Positions 21,574 through 32,731 of a stretch of 64,000 nt of DNA are shown here, in pieces; position 1 is the stretch's first letter; every line of letters starts with the position of its first letter. The stretch comes from Platanthera guangdongensis (taxonomy: Eukaryota > Streptophyta > Magnoliopsida > Asparagales > Orchidaceae). The DNA is taken from assembly GCA_039583875.1 (NCBI GenBank), contig CM077159.1:103935287-103999286 (forward strand), read 5' to 3'. The notes under the pieces are model-generated. The model made no database searches and was not told the origin of the DNA. It saw nothing but the letters and a program-made list of their open reading frames with translations. A program made the position numbers and the translations under genes.

Positions 21574-24500
21574 CTCCCCCTTGAAGTGGGAAGTGGTGAC
21601 CAAGCCCAGCAAGCTGCGCAAGCGCTCAAAAGGCCCCTTCGACAGTGGCTTCATGAAGATGTCAGCAAGATTATCTTCACTCTGTACATGCCCGACCAGC
21701 AGAGATCCTTCCAACACCTTCTCCCTGATGAAATGGTGATCAATCTCTATATGCTTGGTCCTGGCGTGACACACTGGATTGTTAACCAGTTTGAGAGCAC
21801 TCTCATTGTCAACCCGGAGTAAAGTCGGCCCTTGCACTTCTACATGAACATCCTCTATAAGTCTCCTCAACCAGATGGCTTCCCGAGCAGCCAAGGCCGA
21901 AGCCTTATACTCTGCCTCCGTAGTTGAGACTGACACCGAGTCCTGCTTCTTGCTACACCACGAGATGCTAGCTGAACCGCAAGTGAACATATAACCTGAA
22001 GTAGACCTCCGATCATCCGAATCACCTCCATAGTCAGCATCCGTGTACCCAAGCAACGCAAACTCTGAGTCCCTTCCATAGAGGAGTCCCATGTCAGAAG
22101 TCACCTTGACATACTTCAGAATACCCTTCGCCGCCACTAGGTGAGATTGCCTTGGTTCAGCCATAAACCGACTTACTCGGCCAACATCATAAGCAATGTC
22201 CAGCCTTGTAATCGTCAGGTAAATAAAGCTCCCAACAAGAGCCCTGAACACCAAGGGATCATGAAGAACCCTTCCCTCATCTCGTCGAAGCTTCAGCCCA
22301 GGTTCCAGTGGAGTAGAGCACTTCTTCCCTTCGCCCATGCCGAACCACTTCACAATGCGATATGCATACCCTTTTTGGCTAATGAGAATCCCGCACTCCT
22401 TCCTCTCCACCTCAAGACCGAGAAAGTGATGAAGCTCTAACAAGTCTTTCATCTCGAAGCATATAGCAAGCTCTGCCCCGAGCCTTGCTACTTCCCCCTC
22501 CGAATTCCCTGTGATGATCATGTCATCCACATACAGCAGGACTAAGACTAGTAGCTCCCCCTTCTTCTTGACGAACAAGCTTGAATCTGAGTTGGAAGCA
22601 AGGTCTCCACAGAATTGCAAGTACTCTGCAATCTTCCCATACCACGCTCTAGGAGCTTGCTTCAACCCATAGAGAGCCTTCCCGAGTTTGCAGACATTCT
22701 CCGGATTCTTTTCAGAGACAAAACCAAGCGGCTGATCCATGAAGATGTCCTTGTCAATCTCTCCGTAAAGAAAGGCATTCTTCAAATCGAGTTGCCACAA
22801 CCTCCATCCCTTGCTAGCAGCCAAGGCGATCACCACTCTTACTGAAGTCATCTTCGCAACTGGACTGAATGTCTACTCATAGTCTTCTCCATACTGCTGT
22901 GAGAATCCTCTAGCGACCAGGAGAGCTTTGAACCTATCAATGATCCCATCAGCCTTCTTCTTCAACTTATACACCCACTTGCAAGTAACCGGAGTAATGC
23001 CATCAACCTTGGGCACAAGGTCCCAGGTTTCATTCTTCTTCAGTGCATCAATCTCTTTTTTCATGGCACCTTCCCACTCCTTCACTCCAGTGGCCTCGTT
23101 GAAGGTTGCAGGCTCTCGCTCATCCAGAGGACCTGCAAAGAAGCAGGAGACAGAGCTCACTGCATTCCCATCACAGTACCGAGCTGGTGGTTTAACAACG
23201 CTCTTCGATCTCCGAAGGGTCGGTTCCTTGCTTACTACTTCCATTGCTTCTTCGGGCTCAACTCCTACCCGGGGCAAGCATTGAGCAGTGCTTCCCCTGC
23301 TTCCTGAGCCAGAAGGCTCAGCCTCGGAGTTAGAAGCAACAGGAGTTGCTGGTGAAACAACAAGCTCCTCTTCCAAGCCTTCAGCATCCACCACCGGTGC
23401 TTCATCAACCTTGCTACTTCCGGTTAGCTCAATCGAGCCACCTCCATATGACGTCAGCTCGTCAAAGACAATGTCTCTTGACACCACGAACTTCTTCGTC
23501 ACAGGGTCCATGCATTTTCATCCCTTCTTCCGCTCATCATAGCCAACAAAGACAAACTTCTTTGCCTTCGCATCCAGCTTAGTCCGTGAAGCATCCGGGA
23601 CATGCACGTAGCAAGTTGATCCGAACACCTGAAGGTGTCCCACACTCGGCTTCTCCTTCAGCAACAGCTCAAAAGGAGTCTTCATGTTGATAGGGCTGAG
23701 TGGCATCCTGTTGATGACGTAAGCAACACAAGACATCCCCTCCGCCCAAAAGGACCTAGGGATATCTTTCGCTTGAAGCCAGCATTTGCAGGTCTCTGTC
23801 AGATGACGGATCTTCCGCTGCGCTACCCCATTTTGTTGTGGAGTGTGAGCACAAGTAAGCTCCCGTTGGATCCCGTGCTTCCTGCAGAAGTTAGAAAACT
23901 CGGAGGAGACAAACTCACCCCTGTTATCAGTTCTAAGCTTCTTAATCCGCAAGCCAAGCCGCCCTTCTACCAACTCCTTAAACTCCACAAACAAACAGAA
24001 GGCTTCCGACTTCTCCTTTAAGAAGAACACCCAAGTATACATTGAGTAGTCATCAACCAAGACAAGCATGTATCTGCTTCCACCAAGGCTGGCAGTAACC
24101 GTCGGACCCATCTGGTCGCCATAAATGCACTCCAATGGTTTCTTGCTCCTTGTTTGTGATTTATCAAACGAAAGGCAATGTGCCTTACTGTATTGACAGC
24201 CCGTGCAAACATGCCCGTCACCAAAGGAGGATAACTTAGGCAACCCCTTCACATAACTTCTACTAGCCATCGCCATTAGCTTGTCCATGCCAACATGCCC
24301 CAGCCTCTCATGCCAGATAGCAGCACTATCATTGGCCCTCATACGATCAACATAAGAATTGGTGGCAAGAACAAACAAGTTCTTCACCCTTCTCCCTACA
24401 TGAGCAACATCAGCCTTCACTGCTGATACGTTGCGAAGGAACCTCACGTATGTTGGCCCAAACAGAACGTGATAACCAGCGTCCACCACATTGGTCACCG

Positions 24501-25653
24501 AGAAGAGGTTTTTCTTCATGCCCGACACGTGATACACACTCCTTAACGTGAGTGGCCCCTGATCACTACCCAAATACACGACCCCCTCTTTCTCTACTAC
24601 ATAAACAGTATTATCAGCAGTGATAATAACTTCATTACCTGAGTAAGCCTGCATGGAGGTGAACTTCGACTTGTCTCCGGTGAGGTGATGATCACACCCA
24701 GAGTCCACGATCCACTCATCGTTGAAGTCCTCAGCAGACAAGGCATGGACATAAGTGCCCGTCATGAAAGCTCCGCCCCATTCTGCTTCTTCACTTCTCG
24801 AGCAAGCTTCCTCCTTTCCCGCAGCATGCCCAGGCTGCGGTTTGACCTTGCAGTCCCGCTTGAAGTGCCCTCGCTGATGACACCGGTAGCACTTCAAATT
24901 CTTCTTCCAGTCCTTAGGAGCATTGCTCCTCTCCCGCTGATATGAAGTTGAAGTCTCCTTCTCACCAGCGACCTGCACCTTCTTCTTCTTCCCTTCCTAT
25001 CCTTTCTTCTTGCCTGAGAAGAGAGCTTCGCTGCCTTCCTGATTCAGATTAACTCCATCCATCTGCCTTGCCAAGCTCTCCTGCGATGCAAGCAGATTCT
25101 CCAGCTCTAGCAAAGATGGCTGAGTAGCCCACCCTTGAACAGATGTCACAAAGGCCACAAACTCCTTCCACAAGCCGAGGATAATATGCCTTTTCATCTT
25201 CGCCTCAGAGATAGGCTCATCAGGATCCAGTGCCAACAGCTCAACACACAAGCTCTTCATCTTTAAGAAGTACTTCGACATGGAAAGGTCTCCCTGAGTT
25301 GCCCTGGACAACTCATTCTCCAGGAACTGAAGCCGCGCCACATTCTTCCTATTGAACAACTCATCAATGGTTGTCCAAATATCAGCAGCCGACTCACATC
25401 CAACGATGTGATCAAACAGTTCCGGAGACACGGCCCTCTTGAGGATAAACTCCGCCTTAGCATTTGTTTTCCTCTAGAGCCTAACCTGCTCAGCAGTACC
25501 GAATGCAGCAGTCACTTCCTGTCTGTCGTCACCACCGACGACTTCCCACAGCTCCTCGCCAAGAAGATAACTCTTCATGCACGACTTCCACTTCTTGAAG
25601 TTAGTCGGCGTTAAGAGTTCAATGCCCAGACTTCTTACAAAGCTCCCTTCCAT
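21568..25653 (-). pseudogene. gag-pol: gag-pol polyprotein of copia C, one frame with four stops
   Basis: Start ATG 25653 (MEGSFVRSLGIELL); stop TGA 21568-21570, formed from the first bases of the 3' LTR. Order: UBN2-type gag (KWKSCMKSYLLGEELWEVV, LFDHIVGCESAADIW), knuckle CYRCHQRGHFKRDC, protease EWIVDSGCDHHLTG, pre-integrase HERLGH..CTGC, integrase with GDQMGP and RTDNRGEF, RT with LDLKNAFLYGE and LYVDDMIITG, RNase H with TDADYGGDSDDRRS and TEAEYKAS. All 1361 codons lie in one frame, broken at 25474 (TAG), 24997 (TAG), 23518 (TGA) and 22873 (TAG). The third integrase acid is altered: the motif reads PQQNGVAQRK, with Gln for Glu. RT and protease motifs look intact. Confidence 0.93.
21574..21586 (-). 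other. Polypurine tract of copia C
   Basis: Minus strand CTTCAAGGGGGAG immediately before the 3' LTR; it primes plus-strand DNA synthesis. The same sequence precedes the 3' LTR of H. Confidence 0.9.
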
Positions 25654-25765
25654 TGCAACACATGTTGGCAACCTTTCAAAAGCTCCGAGCAACAATAGAG
25701 GTTGAGCACCACTCAAGTCCTGAGTAACAATACTGGTTGACTACCGCTCACACAACTGAACCTGA

Positions 25766-25776
25766 CTCTGATACCA
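25766..25776 (-). other. Primer-binding site of copia C
   Basis: Minus strand TGGTATCAGAG, directly abutting the 5' LTR at 25777; complementary to initiator-Met tRNA. Confidence 0.92.
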
Positions 25777-27435
25777 TGTTAAAATTTTCTCAAGCGTGGT
25801 CAGCAAGGTAGCCCAAACGCCAAATTAATATCTTCGGCACTACACAGTTCTCACGTTGAACTAGTGGAAAACCAAGGAACAAGGCTAATCCCAACAAACA
25901 AGGGAGGCACAAGCAGATCTTTTATACATTCACTTCTTTACAAAATGAGGTATACATAGCGAGACATGATTTCGCTAGTATGAACAGCTGAAAACAAAAA
26001 GCACAAAACACCAAGCCGGGTAGATAGCACCAGAGTCTGCCGAGACCGCCGAGGTCGCCGAGTCCGCCGAAGTCGCCCGAACTTAAGCTGCAATCCGCCG
26101 AATAGCCACGGAGTCCGCTGAAGCCGCGAGGCCACCCGGACACACCGTTATTCGTCTCCTGCTGAAGCTGAACTGAGGAACACCACATACCCGCCTGAAG
26201 CCGGCGGACAGGTTATTGAAGCTGACAAAGTTGAAACAAAGTTGACAAGCCGCAGAGCGACCTCCTACTGAATCCGCAGAGACCGCACAACTTCCAAGTA
26301 CTTGACCGAATTCACAGCCAAACTCCTGGCTCCTTGAAGCTACCCGCGCGACCTGCACACAGCAAACCGTCAGCCCTGAATTAATCCGCGCGGACAGAAA
26401 ACTAAGACGCAGCTCCTTGCCCAACCCAACTTACTCTTCACTCAAGTTACTGTAGACCTGCCAGGGGGGTCCTATTTATAGGCGAGGTGAGGAGTGTGGT
26501 CACCACCCTAGAGATAGTGACACCGCCCTAGCCCGCGAGATAGCAAAACACCGTCCGCCGAGTCCGCAAGGACTTAGCCGGATACCAAGGAAAACCGCCA
26601 GGAGCAAGACAACATTGGTGAACCCTCTTCAGTACGCCTAAGCTATGCAGACAAGGCATCAGCCCGCAAAGCCTCCAACCACTGCAATACAGCAAACCCC
26701 CTTTAATGGCTGTACACACAACCCGAGGCAGTCTGCAAGACTCAAACCTCAATCCACCACAAGTCCACGACCAAATGTAGACAGCAACAGTCCGCCCGGT
26801 CAACAGCGGACTTGGCGGACACTGCGGACACCATGGTCTTGGCACAGAGTGTGACCAAGTCCAAAACCAACAAGGCCAATGCGAGCATGGCGGACACAAA
26901 CTCCGTCCGCCAAGCATCCAAGCACACAGACCGCCAGCAGTCCGCAAGCTACTCGCACACCTGCCCCATCACAGCAGCCTCCTCCCGGACTCCAAACATC
27001 AGTCCGCCAAAGACCTCCACAGCAAAACACCTGCTGTAACACCAGAGCTCGACAGGGCCTCAGCCAAGCTCTAAGCCCAGTCCGCAACAGCCCATATCGC
27101 GGAGACGCCAGTGCGCAAGCTTCCCACGGACATGAGCCAAACTGACAGTCAGCACAAGCTTGCACCACGGCCACTGAGCAAAGCAACAGTCCGCATGCCT
27201 CTATCCGCTCAGGCCGCTCCTTGGCTAAACCAATCAGCCAACGCCATATCCACAGATACCAGGCCGCATAGTCCGCAGACTAGCATATAACCCGCTCAGA
27301 AGAACAGCCGGCTTCCAGTAGACTTTCCACCAGGCCGCACACAACAGTCCGCCCAGTCCGCCTAGTCCGCCAATGCTGTCCGCCCAGGCCGCCCAGCCTG
27401 TCCCGTCAACCACTTCCACTTCACAAATTTCAACA
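25777..27435 (-). repeat. 5' LTR of copia C (1659 bp)
   Basis: Partner of 19913-21573. TATA box on the minus strand at 26472-26480 (CTATTTATA on the plus strand). Same GCGGACT motif density as its partner. Confidence 0.93.
26472..26480 (-). promoter_or_regulatory. TATA box in 5' LTR of copia C
   Basis: Minus strand TATAAATAG, about 700 bp from the LTR's inner end; expected promoter of the gag-pol transcript. Confidence 0.72.
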
Positions 27436-27685
27436 GAATGTTCATGGCTTTAGCATCAACAACCTTGGCTTTCTTATGAGCATCAGTCCACTCAGGTGGT
27501 GGAACTGCATGAGTGCTGGAAGTTGATGTAGATGTAGATAGTTAAGGAGGATCTGTCAAGATAGAATTGTAGATGTCCACATCAATAGAATTCATATAAA
27601 GTTTTATTCTTGCCTTCCAGATGGAAAACTTATTTAAGTTGCACACTGGAGGTCTGGTGCTTGCATAATGTTTGTTCTATGTCAT
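27436..27685 (-). pseudogene. gag: gag N-terminus of Sirevirus D
   Basis: Starts at ATG 27685; an early stop at codon 3 follows. It reads RPPVCNLNKFSIWKARIKLY, the usual copia gag start, then VPPPEWTDAHKKAKVVDAKAMN, and stops at the GAATG target site. The continuation resumes at 19912 across copia C (duplicated GAATG, then AQTMSDDIFQKVAE), which proves the nesting. Confidence 0.8.
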
Positions 27686-27776
27686 GCTGTGATTATAATT
27701 TTTAATAGAAATAAAAGATCAGATCTAACGAAGGATTTTTTGGTTCAAGGGTTAGCTTGTACAACCAAAGGAACCT

Positions 27777-27788
27777 GCTCTGATACCG
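27777..27788 (-). other. Primer-binding site of Sirevirus D
   Basis: Minus strand CGGTATCAGAGC, one mismatch from the usual initiator-Met tRNA site. It lies 12 nt from the LTR end at 27801, a wider gap than in the other elements here. Confidence 0.7.
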
Positions 27789-27800
27789 ATTGAAAGTGAG

Positions 27801-29630
27801 TGTTAGACCTGAAATACTCTAGAGGGGGGGGGGGGAGGGGGGTGAATAGAGTATCTTTAAAACTTTTAATGTTTTTTGCTGATTAATAAAAACTACAGAG
27901 TTGGGAAGCTATTTGATACCAGAATTTGGCTGAGAGTAAAAAGCAGTACTAAGATAAATTAATCTACCACGGGCACATAACAAATTAAACTAACTATAAC
28001 ATGCACAACAACCTAACTAGCACAGGCACAGCAAGAACAAAAGAAAAAGATGGAAACCAGACCACACAAAAATTTTATAGTGGTTCCCCAACCTGGGTAC
28101 ATCCACTCTTCTACCACCCTGGTAAGAATCCACTCAGGTTTTTGATCAGGTGACAGCCACCAATGAGCTTTTGATCAGGTACTCAAAAACCAATCCCAAG
28201 TCTTTTGATCAGGTGACTTGCAACCAAGTAATAACTTTTGAAGGGAGTTAAAGAACCCTTTGTACAGTAAGGGGATGAGAAATTGATGGTGTCTTCTCTT
28301 TCTCAAATACAACTGAGAAGACTTAGTGGATCTTTGATATTAACAAAGCTCCCCCTGAGTTATAGAGTTGTTCAGGAAGATTGAGCTTTGCTTCAGGGTG
28401 AGTAGGACTTCAATCTTTTACCCTTGACCAGAGTAGATCCAGGAACTTCTTGACTGATAAAAGTTTATTGTCCTTGAAGAATCCTGGATTGAAGAATGAA
28501 GAAGACTCTTGATTTGTATGGATGTTCTTCTTCTTCTTCAATATCTTGAAATAGTTTTCTGGTCTGGGCTTCTTGTTTCTTGACTCTATGTTTGTGTTAT
28601 TGTTTGTTGTCTCTATTCTCTTCTATATCTAAGAAGGAGGACGAAATCCATTTTATATTTTCTATGACATTTTCCTTTGAATTTTTGAATTCATTCCTTC
28701 ATTGATTGCTGACGGACTTGAGAATGTCTGCATTAATTGATTTCCCCAACTGTCCCATTGAAAAATGGAAAGTAATTATCCTGATGAATACCATAATCAA
28801 TGTTGCTTCTAACGGTAATGTTAAGAGAATATTAAGCATTGATTATTCAGGAATTACTGCAATAAGATAAGGACATAAGGAGGGAAAATTCCAAGTCTGG
28901 ATCTGTACAGAAATCGTCGAGTAGAGAACATAATCCGTCGTTCTGGGTCCAGAGTTCGTTGAGCTGAGAAGTCATGTTCGTCGACTAGATAATTGTTATT
29001 CGTCGACCTGAGATACAAGATCATCGACCTAAGAACAGTTAACTGCTTTCTCTAGAACCTTGCCAATTCTGTACATCAAGATCGTCGAGCTAAGAATCTA
29101 ACTTCGTCAACTAGTGTTCAGAGAAATGATTCTTGGACTTTAGAATGTTGAAGTAGAGTATCTAGAAATCGTCGACCTGAGAACTAAGTTCGTCGACCTG
29201 AGAACTGCTAACTGCTACTTGATAAAACTTGTGAAGATTGTGGTCTAAGTTTGTCGAGCTGAGAACTTGAATTCATCAACTGGAGTTCAGATAAATGATT
29301 CTGGACTTGGAATGTTGAAGTAGAACATCCAGAAATCGTCGAACTGTGAACTAAGTTCGTCGAGCTCAACTCAGAGAATTTTCTCTGAGTTCGTCGAGCT
29401 GAGCACGAATTTCATCGAGCTGAGTTCGACGAACGTCGAACTCATTTCCTGAGTCTTTGAAATTTCTCTAAGTCTTTAGTCTTCTACAGTCTGCTGATGG
29501 TTAGTCCAAGTAATGATGACTTGAAGGACATGGCCTAAACTCTAGGACACAAACATGACCATGGCTATACATGTTGGGTCAAACATCCTAGTTTAGTGAA
29601 CCTAGACCAAATCCAACTTGGGATCCAACA
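27801..29630 (-). repeat. 5' LTR of Sirevirus D (1830 bp)
   Basis: Plus-strand ends are TGTTAGACCT and GGATCCAACA. A G-rich tract (27823-27842) lies near the inner end, typical of Sirevirus LTRs. From 28910 to 29440 there are about fifteen copies of TCGTCGA(G/C)CTGAGAAC in direct and inverted form. Another short direct repeat built on TTTTGATCAGGT recurs at 28140, 28165 and 28203. The left partner LTR is missing. Confidence 0.8.
28910..29440. repeat. Amplified TCGTCGA-type motif in LTR D
   Basis: Units such as CGTCGACCTGAGAACT, CGTCGAGCTGAG and TTCGACGAACGTCGAAC at irregular spacing of 20 to 60 bp. Two 50-60 bp segments around GAATGTTGAAGTAGA (29148 and 29306) are also duplicated. The motif matches that in LTR A and in the spacer before ORF3. 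Confidence 0.75.
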
Positions 29631-29704
29631 CCGAGCGCGGCTCGGCCCCAGGTAGACCCGCTGCGCAGGCTCTCATTAGCTGGCAGGTTCGAAGGCTCGC
29701 CTGT
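29631..29704 (+). repeat. Left fragment of the dimeric tandem array
   Basis: Seventy-four bases of the array consensus (GAGCGCGGCTCGGCCCCAGG, then the shared CTCTCATTAGCTGGCAGG core), separated from the main array by element E and bounded on the left by LTR D. It shows that both D and E inserted into the array. Confidence 0.9.
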
Positions 29705-31283
29705 TGATGAGTCCATGTTTTATACCTATTTCCGGACTCATCTAGGCTTGTTTTCCTTCGCTTGCACTTCACTTTTAGCTCGTTATCGTATATATTTCAT
29801 CCTATCTTTATTTATATAGGAAGTGCACATTTATGCCCGTGGTTGTGTATTTTATTATTTATATAGTTTGTACTCCCTTTTGTGATTGTCTGGAATGTCT
29901 GCACAGATTAGTGATTGGTTTTTCCTTTCGGTACAGGGGTCGTGTGCGTGTTCCGGGATGGTTGTGAAACAGGAATAATGCGCACAATCATGGGATATAA
30001 TGCGCACGACCACTGGTCGTGCGCCCATGATCGTGCGCACTACTCTAGTTTTGCCAGAATCAGCCTGGGGTAAGCGCACGACCACTGGACATATTACACA
30101 CGACCGGACGACCGCCGTTCGTGCGCCACTGATCGTGTGCATTGATTCCTCATTTCTGGCGTCCTGTCTGGGTAATCGCACGATCATTGGACTTAGTGCG
30201 CACGACCACTGGTCGGGCGCCACTTCTCGTGCGCATTATCCCAGTTCTTCTTCCTGATATTCCATGCCAGTGCGCACGAGCACAGGACATAGTGCGCACG
30301 ACCACTGGTCATGCGCCTGTGATCGTGCGCATTGTTCATTTCTGCTTTTGTATAAATAGTGCAGGTCTCTCCCTAATCCGAGGATCCGGAGATCGCCCTT
30401 TTTCCTCCGCCGTTTTCCGCCTTCGCCGCCGTTCCCCTTCATCTTCCACCCTAGGGAGGTGCTCCGGGCAAGCTTTCACCGCCAAATCTGAGCCGGAGCT
30501 TCCTCTCGGCCTCCTCCATCATCTCTTGGGTTCATTTCAACTTTCAACTCCATAGCCATCAAGCAAAGGGAAGCTTGCAACTTTCGTCCGTTATCATGAG
30601 ACGAAGAAGACGGGCCATTGGAAGGTGGTGACAGCCCTTCTCTATCCTGGACGCAGTTGAGGACCGAGCTTGGACGCGGAATGACAACCCGACGATTCCA
30701 ACCGTGAATCCTCAGCAAGACTTCGGATTCGGTCGATCTCTTGACTTGTTCTTCCTTTATTGTTGTTTATGTGTTGTTGTAAACCTTATATATAGATGAT
30801 GTGTGTTTATTTATAATACGTTTTTATAAAATCATGTCTTTGTGATTTATAATTTCGTATATTTGCTTGAGGTGTGTCATATTCCATCCACCACCATCCA
30901 CCCTTGTCGCACTAGCAATTGCTAGTGGCGTGCGTTTAGAAGAGGTGATTACGACCCTCATTCCTCCGTTCTAACCACCTCATCCGCTAGCCTTCTCATC
31001 CATCCGCCTAGTGATTCGGTGCATAGAAGCCCGACTAGTCTTCCATCCCGCCTAGCGAAGCATCGCATAGCGGCGTTGCATAGGAGTAGTTGTTAGATTT
31101 TTACTTTCTTTTTATCGCAACACTCCAAAACCCCCTTAGTTAGCTCCGACCTGAGGACTTCAATCTCAAGTCCTCCTCGAAATTAACTCCACCTTACTGT
31201 GTTCCTTGTGATATCGATACTTGGGAAAACCCCCATTTTATATTACTTGTGCGACCGGTTCACTGCCGTGATCTTTAGCATCA
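29705..31283 (+). repeat. 5' LTR of element E
   Basis: Carries a block of palindromes at 29990-30335 with 11-nt arms GCGCACGACCA and TGGTCGTGCGC around a single C, followed by a TATAAATAG box at 30351. It is slightly more decayed than the 3' LTR: its palindromes have more mismatches. ORFs within it are composition artefacts. Confidence 0.93.
30351..30359 (+). promoter_or_regulatory. TATA box in 5' LTR of E
   Basis: TATAAATAG, just after the palindrome block, in the context TTTTGTATAAATAGTGCAGG. Likely promoter for E RNA; the palindromes occupy the upstream enhancer position. Confidence 0.75.
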
Positions 31284-31289
31284 AGTTTT

Positions 31290-31306
31290 TGGCGTCGTTG
31301 CTGGGG
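31290..31306 (+). other. Primer-binding site of element E
   Basis: TGGCGTCGTTGCTGGGG, 6 nt after the LTR end. This is the form common in Athila/Tat elements rather than the initiator-Met site used by the others here. Confidence 0.8.
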
Positions 31307-31490
31307 AACACAGTCGTGTGAGTTTCTGGAGAGGGAGACGTGAGATTGCTTTCCTTTTCCTTTGTAAATTGCTTTTGTTTTGTTCTATTTCTATTGTCTT
31401 TCTTTTTCCTGTTTGTTTAGGCAATTGTAGTAATTTATTGTTGGATTTAGTAATTTGCACAATTTATTTTGAATTTGCTGTTTTGACACC

Positions 31491-31985
31491 ATGTGGGGAT
31501 ATTCGTATACCCAATGTAGTTGGTGTGGAAAGCCTTCCCACGCTAGTCATGAATGCCCTACGAGAGATATTGAGCATAAGCCTCAGCGCACAATGCATGA
31601 GATGCTGTATTCGTACAGCCCTTCAAACATTGTGCCCCGAGCTTATGGTCAATCGTCCTCGCCACATACATTGTTCTCTTATTCCTCTCTGGCCCCACAA
31701 GGACCGCAGAGTAATAGGAGAAAGTATTTGTATTGTCGTAGAACAGATCATGTCCTGAAGGATTGTGTCGAGTACCTCCGTGTTATGGAAGAGGACGATG
31801 AGCAGGACATCCGGATCATCCCGAATCCTACCCTTGGTGGCACACCTTCATCATCTGGTTATGTATCCCTGTCACCTTCCTTTGTTGAAGGGAATGACGT
31901 GGACACAACCACCAGATGTGTGACTGATCTAGGCTTCGACATGGCTGAGCACATCTCTCCTGTGCATACATCTCCATGCGTGTAG
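31491..31985 (+). CDS. Zinc-knuckle protein of element E (164 aa)
   Basis: Starts at ATG 31491, about 200 bp after the LTR. Residues 9-22 form a CCHC knuckle, CSWCGKPSHASHEC; a second, incomplete one, YCRRTDHVLKDC, lies near residues 80-91. Between them is a Ser/Pro/Tyr-rich stretch. No capsid domain is visible, so it looks like the nucleocapsid tail of an Athila-type gag with the capsid part deleted. It might bind the element's RNA. The last 10 nt overlap the next ORF in another frame. Confident as an ORF with a knuckle; whether it is made into protein is unknown. Confidence 0.65.
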   Translation: MWGYSYTQCSWCGKPSHASHECPTRDIEHKPQRTMHEMLYSYSPSNIVPRAYGQSSSPHTLFSYSSLAPQGPQSNRRKYLYCRRTDHVLKDCVEYLRVMEEDDEQDIRIIPNPTLGGTPSSSGYVSLSPSFVEGNDVDTTTRCVTDLGFDMAEHISPVHTSPCV

Positions 31986-32731
31986 CCGATCTTTGTGAGG
32001 AACCTGCGCTTGACTTTTATTCAAGCAAAGTTATTCCCCCTTTTGAGCATTCTACTTCAGTCATCTCTGGCGACATTTTCGACGATGCAACACAAGTTGA
32101 GGCTTGTGATACATGGGTTGTTTCCACTCGCATGGAGGACGACAACCTTCCTGGTGTCGAGGATTCTCCCTCGATACCAAAGGAGGAAGTCCAAGTCTTG
32201 GTGGAGTCCTCTATGGATCCAGCCGAGCCTTGTAGCATTGTCGAGATTACTGACGATATTTTTCTACCTCAGCCTTTGGGGAGTGAGACCGGGATCATTC
32301 CCCCGATTATTTCTTTATGTTCTTCGTCTCTTTTATTTCTTGACCCACCTTCCTTTTCTGAGCCTGTGCAGGTTGAATCTCCACGGGTAAGTTGGGTTGA
32401 CATTGAGCCTTGCGCTCAGGCTGTCGAAGAGTGCATCCTCTTGTGTGAGGAGGTTCCTACCTCCTTCACAGTGGAAGCCCCTACCGTCACCTTCGCCCCC
32501 AGCGAACTTGTGGTGGACAAAACCTTGCTAGGCAAGGATGTTTTTTGTGGTGAGAAGAGTGAGGACCAGCGCTCCTTCTCTTCTTACTTCCTATTTCCTC
32601 TACCTGTGTTGGGCAGGTATTACTATTTAGGTAGAGGGGTAACTGCTCTATCACCGTATCAGTACCCGTTACCGAAACGGATATTAGGCCAGTTACCTGT
32701 GCACTTTTTATTTCATAGGCCCATTAGCTAG
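31976..32731 (+). CDS. Acidic protein of element E, unknown function (251 aa)
   Basis: ATG 31976 lies within the end of the previous ORF, so translation could be by reinitiation or frameshift. The first 200 residues are acidic and rich in Ser, Val and Pro (EEVQVLVESSMDPAEP, WVDIEPCAQAVEECILLCEE). The last 50 change to a basic, aromatic stretch (FPLPVLGRYYYLGRGVTAL, YPLPKRILGQLPVHFLF). I do not recognise a domain. It occupies the place where pol would follow gag, but shows no protease, RT or integrase motif. A decayed, frame-preserving remnant or a novel accessory protein are both possible. Confidence 0.5.
   Translation: MRVADLCEEPALDFYSSKVIPPFEHSTSVISGDIFDDATQVEACDTWVVSTRMEDDNLPGVEDSPSIPKEEVQVLVESSMDPAEPCSIVEITDDIFLPQPLGSETGIIPPIISLCSSSLLFLDPPSFSEPVQVESPRVSWVDIEPCAQAVEECILLCEEVPTSFTVEAPTVTFAPSELVVDKTLLGKDVFCGEKSEDQRSFSSYFLFPLPVLGRYYYLGRGVTALSPYQYPLPKRILGQLPVHFLFHRPIS

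Larger units (their letters stand above)
19913..27435 (-). mobile_element. Complete copia element C (7523 bp), TSD GAATG
   Basis: Flanked by identical 5 bp duplications GAATG at 19908-19912 and 27436-27440. LTRs 19913-21573 and 25777-27435; on the minus strand each starts TGTTGAAATTTGTG and ends ATTTTAACA. Primer-binding site and polypurine tract abut the LTRs. One gag-pol frame has all domains but four stops. The LTRs differ by several percent by eye, so the insertion is older than that of H. It splits the gag of Sirevirus D. Confidence 0.95.
12333..29630 (-). mobile_element. Sirevirus-like copia element D, split by copia C and missing its 3' end
   Basis: Minus-strand order from the right: 5' LTR (29630-27801), primer-binding site, gag start (27685-27436), then after copia C the rest of gag (19912-18470), protease, integrase, a duplicated integrase-linker block, RT, RNase H, a motif-rich spacer and an extra ORF3, which is cut at 12332/12333. 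The extra ORF after pol, coiled-coil gag and G-rich LTR end (CTAGAGGGGG) are Sirevirus traits. The 5' LTR lies against the dimeric array at 29631 (flank CCGAG), so D inserted into the array. Many stops show decay. Confidence 0.8.

Noticed and set aside
30142..30555. 137-codon ORF repeated at 34967-35380
   Set aside because: Present twice because it lies in both LTRs of E; it spans the palindromes, TATA box and leader, so it is unlikely to be translated.
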